Origin: JAFGDI01 sp963667715
GTDB taxonomy: Bacteria; Planctomycetota; Phycisphaerae; Sedimentisphaerales; SM23-30
Assembly: GCA_963667715.1 (NCBI GenBank)
Contig: OY763926.1
Coordinates: 4,030,001-4,094,000, forward strand
Length of the DNA stretch: 64,000 nt
Direction: 5' to 3'
Shown: piece by piece, positions 25,098 through 34,046 of the stretch
Position numbering within the stretch: the stretch's first letter is position 1
Layout: each line of letters opens with the position of its first letter
Program-made: the position numbers and the translations under genes
Notes under the pieces: generated by a model
Database searches by the model: none
What the model saw: only the letters and a program-made list of their open reading frames with translations
Told to the model about the DNA's origin: nothing

Positions 25098-25222
25098 ATA
25101 CTCAACTAACGTTTTTCAATACCGATATAAATATCTGGTGGCCAAAGATATTTTCTCTGGACACAATAGGGAATGTACGTCCATATAACACTACCTTTTA
25201 ACCTTTAGACAAGGACTCTCTC

Positions 25223-26371
25223 ATGAATAAACTCTTTAACATATCTTCACTTGCCATACTGACATTATCTACTGGCACTGCTCTCGCCTCTGAGCCATTA
25301 ATACCAGGAATAGATTTGGGCATTGGCATTACAAATGTCTACCAGAACACCTCACAAGACAGTAAAGATATTCCTACCAACAAAAATGAATATTCCGGTA
25401 GCCTCGATATTGAGATCGACCTAGACCTGCAGGATTCACTTAACATCAGCGGCGGACTCTTCATCCACACCGAAAGCGGCTGGCACCCGGTTGACAATAC
25501 TCACGAATATTCCGTTCGCACTATGACCGGGCCAAACGCTGACTTTGTCGGCAACCGCAGCTTCGATATCGTCGAACTGTTCTACTATAATCAGCTCACC
25601 GAAAGCTTCACTTTCAATATCGGTAAAATGGACATGACCGGATTCTTCGATACCGGCTCATACGCAAACGACGAAACCAGCCAGTTCCTTAACGGCTCAC
25701 TTGTTAATAACTCAACCATCCCATTCCCGGATTATGGACTTGGCATCGTCGGCTCATTCCAGTTCACTAATACCATCTCACTTACCGCCGGTGTCGCTGA
25801 CGCCGAAGCCGTCTGCAGTGAAACCGGGTTTAATTCTACCTTCGGGGGTGATGACTATTTCTTCTACATAGCTGAAGCGGCTTACTCTCCTGAAACAGAA
25901 CTGTCCTCCACCTACACTCTTGGTCTATGGTACGACCCACAACCCAAAAGCTATAGCGGCAGCGATCTTGAATTCCGTGACGACACCGGATTATATTTCA
26001 ACTACGACCAGAAACTGCTCAATGAAAATGATGATGACAGTCAGGGCCTGGCCATGTTCTTCAAGTATGGTTATGCCGATAAAAAGAAAAATGACATCCA
26101 CAGCTATTATAGTGTTGGTATGCAGTATCAGGGACTGATCGATGGCCGTGACGATGATGTACTCGGCATCGGTTACGCCAACCTTGGCCTCACCGACCTC
26201 GACGGCAGCGACTTCCACTGTCACCACGAAGGCATTATCGAAACTTACTACAGCCTCGCTATCTGTCAGCAGTTCACGCTCAGCCCAGACCTGCAATACA
26301 TAGTCAACCCAGACAACGGAAACCTCGACAACACCCTCATACTAGGACTAAGAGGACAACTAAACTTCTAA
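25223..26371 (+). CDS. OprB-like outer membrane porin
   Basis: 382 residues with a signal peptide ending at TALAS. The rest alternates short polar turns and amphipathic strands as in a beta barrel. It ends in an OprB-type segment, HEGIIETYYSLAICQQFTLS, PDLQYIVNP, and a terminal aromatic in LRGQLNF. OprB-type porins are usually named carbohydrate-selective (known). Placed between feoB and DUF2023, it may supply substrate for iron uptake rather than sugar (inference). AAGGA precedes the ATG. Confidence 0.82.
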   Translation: MNKLFNISSLAILTLSTGTALASEPLIPGIDLGIGITNVYQNTSQDSKDIPTNKNEYSGSLDIEIDLDLQDSLNISGGLFIHTESGWHPVDNTHEYSVRTMTGPNADFVGNRSFDIVELFYYNQLTESFTFNIGKMDMTGFFDTGSYANDETSQFLNGSLVNNSTIPFPDYGLGIVGSFQFTNTISLTAGVADAEAVCSETGFNSTFGGDDYFFYIAEAAYSPETELSSTYTLGLWYDPQPKSYSGSDLEFRDDTGLYFNYDQKLLNENDDDSQGLAMFFKYGYADKKKNDIHSYYSVGMQYQGLIDGRDDDVLGIGYANLGLTDLDGSDFHCHHEGIIETYYSLAICQQFTLSPDLQYIVNPDNGNLDNTLILGLRGQLNF

Positions 26372-26407
26372 CCAAAGACACCTTTAACCTTTTAATCGGA
26401 TTACATC

Positions 26408-26761
26408 ATGGACAAACTTTGCGTATTCAATCATCATTTATACGAGTATAGAAAAGGGCTCAGAAACCTGATACTCCTTACCACCTGGATAGAAAATCTG
26501 GAGATAATTACCACTAAGCTTAATAAATACAATATCGCTTATCTTGTTCAACATGTAACAGATAAAAAGATAAATGTTTTCTTTGGTAATCCAGCTTGTA
26601 TAAATGTACTCAAACAAATTAACAAGGACAACCTTACCGAGTTCACACCAGAAGAAGATTACATACTTGGAATTATGCTCGGCTACGACAGGCTAAAACA
26701 ATGTGACCGATATATCACAATGAAAAAGCAACTGGAAACCCCAAAACTAAAAACCGCATAA
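26408..26761 (+). CDS. DUF2023 family protein
   Basis: 117 residues, cytoplasmic. The sequence HHLYEYRKGLRNLILLT, then DKKINVFFGNPACINVLK and FTPEEDYILGIMLGYDRLKQ, matches what I recall of DUF2023, a small family often next to feoAB and flavodoxin genes. Function unknown. It is the last gene of the iron cluster, 36 bases after the porin, and is followed by a structured RNA candidate and a terminator. Confidence 0.8.
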   Translation: MDKLCVFNHHLYEYRKGLRNLILLTTWIENLEIITTKLNKYNIAYLVQHVTDKKINVFFGNPACINVLKQINKDNLTEFTPEEDYILGIMLGYDRLKQCDRYITMKKQLETPKLKTA

Positions 26762-26836
26762 CTACTATCCCTATGCACATCGGACTAACTACTAAATACT
26801 AACTTCTAACTACTAAAATATACTACTTCCTCACGA

Positions 26837-26944
26837 GCATACGTACGTATCGTATGCACCCTTTCCGGCTTTGTTCTCCACTGTGCCGGAGGACAAACCA
26901 CAATATCGGCAAAGGTACCTTTCCTTTAACCTATGCCGAAACCA
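26837..26944 (+). ncRNA. Structured RNA candidate with alternative pairings
   Basis: Three stems in 108 bases: GCATACG/CGTATGC (26837-26857); a 10-bp hairpin TTTGTTCTCC/GGAGGACAAA (26870-26897) that competes with CCGGC/GCCGG (26865-26889); and TCGGCA/TGCCGA (26906-26939). A terminator follows at once. It could be the 3' UTR of DUF2023, a small RNA or a sensing element. No known riboswitch family recognised. Confidence 0.35.
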
Positions 26945-26975
26945 AAAGACAAGGCCTAAAAAACCTTGTCTTTTT
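26945..26975 (+). terminator. Terminator of the iron cluster, copy 1 of a repeated terminator
   Basis: A perfect 10-bp stem AAAGACAAGG / CCTTGTCTTT with a T-rich tail. The same stem and almost the same loop recur after flagellin at 28683. Confidence 0.9.
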
Positions 26976-27065
26976 CTTTTTCACCACCCCACAAATCTGG
27001 TACGACCAGTATAACCCGCACAATCGTCATAATAAAAAAAATTTACTTAATCGCAATAAATCTAC

Positions 27066-27093
27066 TAAACCGCGCCACTTACCCAGACGATAA
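27066..27093 (+). promoter_or_regulatory. Sigma28-type flagellar promoter of flagellin
   Basis: TAAA at 27066-27069 and GACGATAA at 27086-27093, 16 bases apart, fit the TAAA-N(14-16)-GCCGATAT/A flagellar consensus with one mismatch. The leader would be about 90 bases. Confidence 0.6.
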
Positions 27094-27193
27094 CCCTGAT
27101 ATTACAAGAGAAGTTAAGTGTTTTCTTTATATTTATATTAAATATGGTTGCCTCCCAAGCAAACCAAAAGAGAAGAAGTTGTGAGAAGAAATC

Positions 27194-28663
27194 GTGAGCA
27201 GAATAAATACTAATGTCACCGCAATGACTAGCACTCGGATACTGAACCAGAATAATAGTGCCCTGAACACATCTCTGGAACGGTTAAGTACTGGAATTAA
27301 GATCAATCGCGGAGCTGATGACCCCGCCGGCCTGATCGCCTCTGAAAACCTCAATAAACAGATCACAGGGGCCGAAACTGGTATCAAAAACGCTGAACGT
27401 GCCAGTACCATTATCGCTACCGCAGATGGTGCACTCAGCGAGATCAGTAATATGCTCTCTGAACTACAGGGACTCCTCGGCGAAGCTGCCAATACCGGCG
27501 GCATGAGCAGCGAAGAGATCGAAGCTAACCAGCTTCAGGCCGATTCGATCCTGAACTCTATCGACCGAATCGCTAACTCTACCGAGTTCGAAGGTATAAA
27601 ACTCCTTAACGGTAACTATGATTACACTGTTAGCGGGGCAAATACTACTACTTTCACTTCTGCTATCAGCGACCTGAAAGTACGTGGTGCCAAGCTCATC
27701 GACGGTGCTGCTATGACCGTCGCAGTTTCTGTTACCACCTCCGCTCAGACTGCTAAAGCTTACCTATCTGGCGATGTTGCAAACAACTCGCTCAGTCTTA
27801 AGATCGGCTCGAACCGTGGTAATACCGAACTGACTTTCGCTAGCGGTACTTCTGTTGCAAATGTCGCAACTAGTATTAACGCTGTTAAAGAAGTTACCGG
27901 CGTTTCTGCTACTGTTAGTGCCAGCAATGAAGTTATTAAACTCAATACCGTTGACTATGGTACTGATGCTTATATCAGTGTTGAACAACTCAGCAGCGGA
28001 ACAAATAACACCAGAATATTAGGCTCTGACGCAACTTCCGGTGCCTATGCTGCCGGTTCAAGAAATGAGTTCAAAGATTTCGGTGTAGACGCCATTGCTA
28101 CCATCAACGGCACACAAGCTGTCGCCGATGGTAAAGACCTATCTATAAAAACCGCTATGCTCGATGTGAAGATGACACTCACTGACGACCGGGCTACAAA
28201 TACCGGCTCCAGTACCTTCACCATCACCGGCGGCGGTGCCGACTTCTCTATCGGTTCTACTGTTGACGCAATTAACCTGGAATCGCTAGGTATCGCTGAT
28301 GTATCTTCTTCATCTCTAGGTACCTCAGATGACGGCAGACTCAGCACCCTAAAATCTGGCGGTGCTAACAGCTTAAATTCCGACAATCTGTACACCGCTC
28401 AGAGAGTGCTTAGCCATTCTGTCAAGCAGGTATCAGAGCTACGCGGTCGCCTTGGTTCTTTCCAGGCTAACACCCTCGAAAAGACCATCAATAATCTGAC
28501 CGTAACTAAAGAAAATCTCTCCAGTGCCCAATCTGCCATCACAGACACAGATTTCGCCAGCGAAACCTCTGCTATGACCAGAGCCCAGATCCTGGTTCAG
28601 TCCGCTACCAGCGTACTATCCCAGGCAAATTCTACCCCGCAGAACATCCTGCAGCTACTCTAA
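27194..28663 (+). CDS. fliC: Flagellin
   Basis: 489 residues, starting at GTG. The conserved D0/D1 N-terminus (SRINTNVTAMTSTRILNQNN, LERLSTGIKINRGADDPAGL) and C-terminus (SELRGRLGSFQANTLEKTIN, SAITDTDFASETSAMTRAQI, ending NILQLL) are intact; the middle 250 residues are variable D2/D3 rich in Ser, Thr and Ala. It is the filament subunit exported by the flagellar secretion system (known). A sigma28-like promoter lies upstream, and near-identical terminators stand on both sides of the gene. The GTG start has only a weak GAGAAG site upstream. Confidence 0.96.
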   Translation: MSRINTNVTAMTSTRILNQNNSALNTSLERLSTGIKINRGADDPAGLIASENLNKQITGAETGIKNAERASTIIATADGALSEISNMLSELQGLLGEAANTGGMSSEEIEANQLQADSILNSIDRIANSTEFEGIKLLNGNYDYTVSGANTTTFTSAISDLKVRGAKLIDGAAMTVAVSVTTSAQTAKAYLSGDVANNSLSLKIGSNRGNTELTFASGTSVANVATSINAVKEVTGVSATVSASNEVIKLNTVDYGTDAYISVEQLSSGTNNTRILGSDATSGAYAAGSRNEFKDFGVDAIATINGTQAVADGKDLSIKTAMLDVKMTLTDDRATNTGSSTFTITGGGADFSIGSTVDAINLESLGIADVSSSSLGTSDDGRLSTLKSGGANSLNSDNLYTAQRVLSHSVKQVSELRGRLGSFQANTLEKTINNLTVTKENLSSAQSAITDTDFASETSAMTRAQILVQSATSVLSQANSTPQNILQLL

Positions 28664-28682
28664 TAGCAACCCAAAAATACCT

Positions 28683-28715
28683 AAAGACAAGGCCTAAAAA
28701 CCTTGTCTTTTTTTT
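28683..28715 (+). terminator. Flagellin terminator, copy 2 of the repeated terminator
   Basis: AAAGACAAGG / CCTTGTCTTT stem with loop CCTAAAAA and nine or more T; identical stem to 26945-26975. Confidence 0.93.
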
Positions 28716-29632
28716 TATATCACCCCCCAAAAAATCCACCCCCCAATCGCCAACCAACTCCCCGCGCAAGAGTTCCGGCCTTCTCCCGATGTACATCGGG
28801 ATTCTTTAGTCTTCTTCCTTACTTTCCAATCAAACCACAAACTCTATAAAACACCTACATCTCCAACCAACCCTTAGCGTCTTAGCGTTAAACTCTTATT
28901 CTCTTCCAGCCGCCCCCGTAGAGACGCAAGATTTTGCGTCTCCTCTAATCCCAGCAAACTCCATAAAACCCTACACCTCCAACCACCCCTCTGCGACTTC
29001 GCGTCTCTGCGAGAAACAATTCTTATCTTCATTTTCTTATCCTAAAAATCCTGGCATCCTAGCCAATTTTCTTCTTCTCCCTTTGCGGGTGCCAAGCACC
29101 TTGCGTCTTTGCGAGAACAATTCTTAATTCTTCTTCTTAAATCTGTGCAAATTAATCAATCAGCAGTTCGCCCCAGCGAACACCTTTAAAAAACAGTGGA
29201 TAAACCCGCTTTTCTTTATCTAAAATAACCCCGTAAACCACCATAAAATGTGTAGACAAAAAAATAGCCGACTCAGAATTACTTCTGAGCCGACATGCAA
29301 CATTGAAAAAAAGTATTGTTTTCTGCTTAAAATATAACCAATTACAGGTCACAATGCACGTAAATTATCGCTTTTTTGGACTTTTTTTTCTAAATCTAGT
29401 CAAAAACTATACATTCTGGCAAATTTGCACATTTATCCATTGTATGCTGCAAAATGTCCATTAACAAAGCTTTAGATATAACCAGCTTTATAAATAACTT
29501 ACACCTGATATGCACTATTAGATAAAAAATAAGAATAAATTGCACAATAACCACATAGCATTAAATCTGCAGCTAGCTCATTTCCACCTGTAATTCCTAT
29601 CTAAATATTTACATATTTTTAGCCGTAACCAA
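28716..29632. other. Long intergenic region without genes
   Basis: About 917 bases. The first 400 are C-rich and repetitive (see 28840-29120), with a CCCGATGTACATCGGG palindrome at 28777-28792. From 29150 on it is AT-rich; a weak minus-strand terminator-like hairpin (CTCAGAA/TTCTGAG near 29272-29289 with a nearby A-run) could end a transcript from the right. A minus-strand open frame at 29152-29352 crosses that hairpin and does not look coding. Confidence 0.55.
28840..29120. repeat. Tandem and hairpin-rich GCGTCT repeat block
   Basis: A segment starting AAACTCTATAAAACACCTAC and ending in TTAGCGTCTTAGCG is repeated as AAACTCCATAAAACCCTACA ending in TCGCGTCTCTGCGAG, and a third partial unit ends in TTGCGTCTTTGCGAG. 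A perfect GAGACGCAA/TTGCGTCTC hairpin separates the first two. Confidence 0.7.
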
Positions 29633-31990
29633 TCACCCACCATTATTAACCACTTTTTCGCATATCTCCTGCATCCTTTTTTGCAGCTTTATATCCATCC
29701 TCGGATAGTATTCCTCTCGCCCCGGAAATAACTTCGGCTGCATCTCCATAAAAGCCTCTTCTATCGCCATACTCTTCCCCGCCAGCTCAGCCGCCTGCTC
29801 TATATCTCCCTGATTAAACTTCACTTCCGCAAGTTTTGCCATAATATCAGCATTTCCCGGATACATAGATAAATGCATCTCATAATACTGTGAAGCCATA
29901 TCAAGCCCCCCCCTATAACCCTCAGCCCCCTTAACCTCTCTAGCTGACTTCTCGAAATACAACTCGCCGATTCGCCTGCTATATTCTGGATTTGACCGGT
30001 CCAGATTACCAGCCTTCATCAAATAATGTATAGCGTCATTAAAATATCTTTCCTCGTTATAACCACCAATCTGCCATAACTGCCCGGATAACTCCCCTGC
30101 ATAATCATACCCTGCCGCCGACAGCGGATTCTCCACACTGCTTTCCGCCGCTATCCCAACCGCACTTTCCAATACCGCCAGCTGACGACTCCTGCTGCCC
30201 TCCACTGTCCTACCCGCCGCTTTAGCCAGCAGGCTTTCACCCTGATATACCATTCCACCAGCTACCGCCCAGGTCACCACCATACCTGCCAGCACAAGCA
30301 CACCAACAACCTTACCAAAACGAATATTACTATATTCTATATCTACTCCACCGGATCTCCCGTTACCAATAGATATCGCCAATGCCGTCAGGTAAAAGAA
30401 CATCAAGCCAACACCAGGGCTGAAAAATGCAAAATCTATACTATTATGTAACGCAAATCCCAGCAGCACCGCTGTAATTACCAACAGCCCTCCCCCTTTT
30501 TCTGCCAGATTGCTATACCACCCCTTACACAATAATATATATCCAGCCGTCATCATCACCAATCCGAACAATATCGCCCGACTACCTACTATCCAGCCAA
30601 ATACCAAACCGCTTAACTCGCCAAATGTATCATCTATCGAAAAGTAGTTAGCCCCAAATATCACCAGTACCAATCCAGCAACCCAGCCAGCCAACTGCCT
30701 GACTGAGATACCACCAGTAAATTCCCGATCACAGTCACAAACTTCTACTTGACCTGACCGTACTAGCAGCCTGTAGCCAACTGCCAATATCCCCCATAAC
30801 ATTCCAACAAAAGCAAATATCCCAAACTGACTGAATATCGCCAACGGCACACAATGCGGATCTTTTACCGCCTCTGGTGATGCCGGGTTCATATAGTACA
30901 GATAATGTATACCAAAATTCTGACCCCCTACTCCTGTCAGCCAGTTATCGCATATCATCTGCACTGTCGCCTGCCAGTATTGCCAGCGGATCCACATACT
31001 CGATGTTGGCAGCCGATCATGTACCATTCCATATACAACCACCACTGCCACTCCAGCTATTGCCAAAAACACACCACCTGCATACATAACCTTCCGGCTC
31101 AACACTCCTCGAAAGACCAGCATAAACACCAACATAGCAGCAATTGCCGCTGTCGATGCCAGCCCTCCCGTACTTTCAGTTATATATATCCCCGCCAGCG
31201 ACGCCGCTAATACAATACCCGCAACTACCTGCTCCTGCCTTCTCCTTGCACCTTCACCTGACACTCCGGCAAACAAACACAGCCCACCTGCCAATGTCAG
31301 AATAAAGTACGATGCCGCTGTATTACTTATCGAAAAGTAACCGCCCGTATCCATACTCAAAACCCGTTCCTGTAGCTGACGTGCCTGCCAGGATTCTGCC
31401 TCTAAGCCTCGCCCGGCCATAAAACCAGCATAATCTGACTCCATCTGCTCTACCGTTAACGGATGCTCCTGATACTTCTGCTCATAACACCTATACAGCT
31501 CACAACAGCCAAGCGCAATAACAACAGTCAATAATAGCCGACGACGATAACGCTCTCGAAGCAGCTCTACCATTATAACACATGCCGACAAACCACTCAA
31601 AAGATTCAAACCATCTATAAATGCACTATACCGATTGGACGCAATGCTCACCGACACAATAAATCCAGCCAACATCAGCACCAACGGCACCACCAGCGAT
31701 GTCTTTTGCCAGATAAAACCACCTCGCCAGAATCGAACCGACAGCCATAAACCACTCACCATCAGCAATAACATATCAAAGCTGAACATATAGCCTGGCC
31801 CGCCAAAACCCGGCAAACCAACCCCATCAACATCACCAGCCTTCGGCAATGAATAATAAAAACTCTCACTTATAAACAACCGACCAACCAGCACCGCCAT
31901 ATAAACAAAAAAAACGATACTATCAACTATAGTAACTAGCCTAGTGCCGGTATAATTGCCATCAACAGCATCTATATTTCTTTTCATCAT
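29633..31990 (-). CDS. O-antigen ligase/polymerase family protein with C-terminal TPRs
   Basis: 785 residues. About 13-14 membrane helices occupy residues 1-590. The large periplasmic loop near residues 340-385 has the Wzy_C-type signature (WLTGVGGQNFGIHYLYYMN, preceded by RWQYWQATVQMICDN). The C-terminal 190 residues form helical TPR-like repeats (YFNDAIHYLMKAGNLDRSNP; QYYEMHLSMYPGNADIMAKL; ELAGKSMAIEEAF). Members join O-antigen to lipid A core, polymerise glycans or glycosylate pilins (known); this layout does not decide which. It lies downstream of a GT-C-like membrane protein on the same strand (156-base gap). Confidence 0.85.
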   Translation of the reverse strand: MMKRNIDAVDGNYTGTRLVTIVDSIVFFVYMAVLVGRLFISESFYYSLPKAGDVDGVGLPGFGGPGYMFSFDMLLLMVSGLWLSVRFWRGGFIWQKTSLVVPLVLMLAGFIVSVSIASNRYSAFIDGLNLLSGLSACVIMVELLRERYRRRLLLTVVIALGCCELYRCYEQKYQEHPLTVEQMESDYAGFMAGRGLEAESWQARQLQERVLSMDTGGYFSISNTAASYFILTLAGGLCLFAGVSGEGARRRQEQVVAGIVLAASLAGIYITESTGGLASTAAIAAMLVFMLVFRGVLSRKVMYAGGVFLAIAGVAVVVVYGMVHDRLPTSSMWIRWQYWQATVQMICDNWLTGVGGQNFGIHYLYYMNPASPEAVKDPHCVPLAIFSQFGIFAFVGMLWGILAVGYRLLVRSGQVEVCDCDREFTGGISVRQLAGWVAGLVLVIFGANYFSIDDTFGELSGLVFGWIVGSRAILFGLVMMTAGYILLCKGWYSNLAEKGGGLLVITAVLLGFALHNSIDFAFFSPGVGLMFFYLTALAISIGNGRSGGVDIEYSNIRFGKVVGVLVLAGMVVTWAVAGGMVYQGESLLAKAAGRTVEGSRSRQLAVLESAVGIAAESSVENPLSAAGYDYAGELSGQLWQIGGYNEERYFNDAIHYLMKAGNLDRSNPEYSRRIGELYFEKSAREVKGAEGYRGGLDMASQYYEMHLSMYPGNADIMAKLAEVKFNQGDIEQAAELAGKSMAIEEAFMEMQPKLFPGREEYYPRMDIKLQKRMQEICEKVVNNGG

Positions 31991-32146
31991 GGTTTTCCTG
32001 GTGCTTATATACCATCTCAGTCTTGGTCTCTGACAATAAAATCTGCCATAACCTACAACAGCAAACCCACTATTAGCCTGCTAACACCATTATAAACCCG
32101 CCAATCCAATATAACAACCTCATAAAGTCACTCAAATTTTACTTCA

Positions 32147-33658
32147 TCATTGTGATAACTTTTTTGGGGCTGGATTTACTAATATATGACAATGATACAT
32201 ATCATATTTTTCAGGGAAAAAGGATAGACCATATCCTTCTTTTTCTTCTAAATAATCCCGGGTAAAATACAGATCATAGCTATCATCATTTACAATACAA
32301 CTTTTATAGCCAAACTCATCATAATATTTGAATATTGGTTCAAATAGCTTCATACTATTTTCACCAAGCTTAAAACGCCATTCTTTATCCGCAGAGATAT
32401 CATGCAGCTGATGAACCAGCTGCCATGGCATACTTTGCTCAACCCATTCCCAATGCATAATATTAATTGTGCTCAACCTTACATGATTCACTGATAGCAA
32501 GGCTAACACGAAAAACATACCTATATTTGACACATTTCTTCCTAAAGAATCGATAGCAGCTACCTTATCTAGTAAGATCGAAATCGACAACATAAAAAGC
32601 ACTAAGATAAAAACATTATTGCGAGGAAAACCTAATGACACATTAAATACATAACGCTGAACAGCAAGAAATATAACACTTATACCCAATACCATTATTA
32701 CCGGATGACACACAATATCTCTGACCTTCCCAGCCTTTAATCTAAACAGCAATACTAACCCTGTAATAAATAAGTATATTAAAAACACATAACCAATACC
32801 ACGTGTCAATACATACTCACGTGACCCTACCCTGGCCATCGATATAAGCGGGTCAAACAATACCATAGTAAGATATTTGTACACCCCCCTCTGCCTGGCA
32901 TACGTGTCACCAAAACTCTTTGCATTATCTAAAAACTGAGGTATAACATTCCAATATAGCATCAATGTAAGTAATAAACTCATAAAACTTACTGCCGCAA
33001 CTGTATATAGAGCTGAACGCAACCTGCATTCTGAACGGCCAGCTTGTAATACATAACCAAAATATACAATATTAATAGCTGATACATATATTAATGATGG
33101 AGATATACCAACAACTGCTATCACATTCAAAATTATTACTGCAGATACTGTTTTCCATGAAATAAGTTTATTAAATGAATCTTTACAATTTACCAGATGA
33201 GCTAATTCTAGAAATATTGCTGCCAAACCAAACGAATACCCCCGGGCAAGAATAGAAAGGTCAAATACAAAACGGTTCAGCAGTATAAAAATCAACATCG
33301 AAACAAAGACAACTTTGTTGCTAACCACTTTCACTAATATATTAAATATCGCCAAACAGAAAAACACACTGCAAACCAATGCTGGTATACGAAGAAAATT
33401 AGCAAAAGTATCCACCCCCAACTGACGCAACACCGCTATACATACTGAATTTAATAAATGGTTATTTGTCGATTCAAAATGTGTCAATGCAGTTAAAACA
33501 TCACTGGTATATCTATTGTATGTACGAATCTCATCTCCGATAACACCAACAGTAAAAGCCTTATAAACACGCAATCCAACCACAAACAATAATAATATAA
33601 ACACGAATAACCTAAAATTGACTAAATTTCTGGCTCTGCTGTATATAAGATATTTCAT
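32147..33658 (-). CDS. Polytopic membrane protein, probable GT-C (ArnT-like) glycosyltransferase
   Basis: 503 residues with about ten membrane helices. The first extracytoplasmic loop has an acidic pair in GVIGDEIRTYNRY, the position of the catalytic Asp in GT39/ArnT-like enzymes, and a later LARGYSFGLA helix start resembles the Arg-Tyr motif of the same fold. The C-terminal 90 residues form a soluble domain. Such proteins move sugars from polyprenyl phosphates outside the cytoplasmic membrane (family knowledge). The assignment rests on topology and two short motifs, so it is tentative. It sits upstream of the O-antigen ligase-like gene, and its base composition is more AT-rich than its neighbours. 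Confidence 0.55.
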   Translation of the reverse strand: MKYLIYSRARNLVNFRLFVFILLLFVVGLRVYKAFTVGVIGDEIRTYNRYTSDVLTALTHFESTNNHLLNSVCIAVLRQLGVDTFANFLRIPALVCSVFFCLAIFNILVKVVSNKVVFVSMLIFILLNRFVFDLSILARGYSFGLAAIFLELAHLVNCKDSFNKLISWKTVSAVIILNVIAVVGISPSLIYVSAINIVYFGYVLQAGRSECRLRSALYTVAAVSFMSLLLTLMLYWNVIPQFLDNAKSFGDTYARQRGVYKYLTMVLFDPLISMARVGSREYVLTRGIGYVFLIYLFITGLVLLFRLKAGKVRDIVCHPVIMVLGISVIFLAVQRYVFNVSLGFPRNNVFILVLFMLSISILLDKVAAIDSLGRNVSNIGMFFVLALLSVNHVRLSTINIMHWEWVEQSMPWQLVHQLHDISADKEWRFKLGENSMKLFEPIFKYYDEFGYKSCIVNDDSYDLYFTRDYLEEKEGYGLSFFPEKYDMYHCHILVNPAPKKLSQ

Positions 33659-33885
33659 ATATAAATCATTCTCAGACTGTTTTCATAAGCATCTCTGCCA
33701 TCCCACACTTCCAGACCTCAATTTCTCTCACTGCAATCTAGCAGAATCATGGAAATTAAGTCTGGCAAACAATGGATAAACCAAAACCAACTCTAGCTAC
33801 CCAATAGTAAAATTTTAACAAATAATGCTTTTTTGCCAAGAAATAAATAACTCCATAACATTTAATCCATCCCTGTCATCCGTAC

Positions 33886-33928
33886 AAAAAAAACTGGCAG
33901 TCAGGGAGAATACCACCCTAACTGCCAG
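33886..33928 (-). terminator. Rho-independent terminator of the LamG protein gene
   Basis: On the minus strand CTGGCAGTtaGGG pairs with CCCtgACTGCCAG and is followed by eight T. It lies about 118 bases beyond the stop at 34047. The rest of the gap 33659-34046 shows nothing else. Confidence 0.9.
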
Positions 33929-34046
33929 ACTACAGAAACAATGTTCTGGCTGCCTTGTAGATCGTATAGAGGAAAATTCATCAAAGAGACGCTGCAGCCA
34001 TGTTAGTTTACTTTTTCAAAAAGTCTAAGTTTACTTATCACTCCCC

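Larger units (their letters stand above)
26762..27193. other. Intergenic region between DUF2023 and flagellin
   Basis: 432 bases with, in order, a short telomere-like tract (26786-26822), a structured RNA candidate (26837-26944), a terminator (26945-26975) and a sigma28-like promoter (27066-27093). No coding frame looks real. Confidence 0.6.

Noticed and set aside
29152..29352. 66-codon minus-strand open frame
   Set aside because: It runs through a terminator-like hairpin, has no ribosome site and no recognisable protein character.
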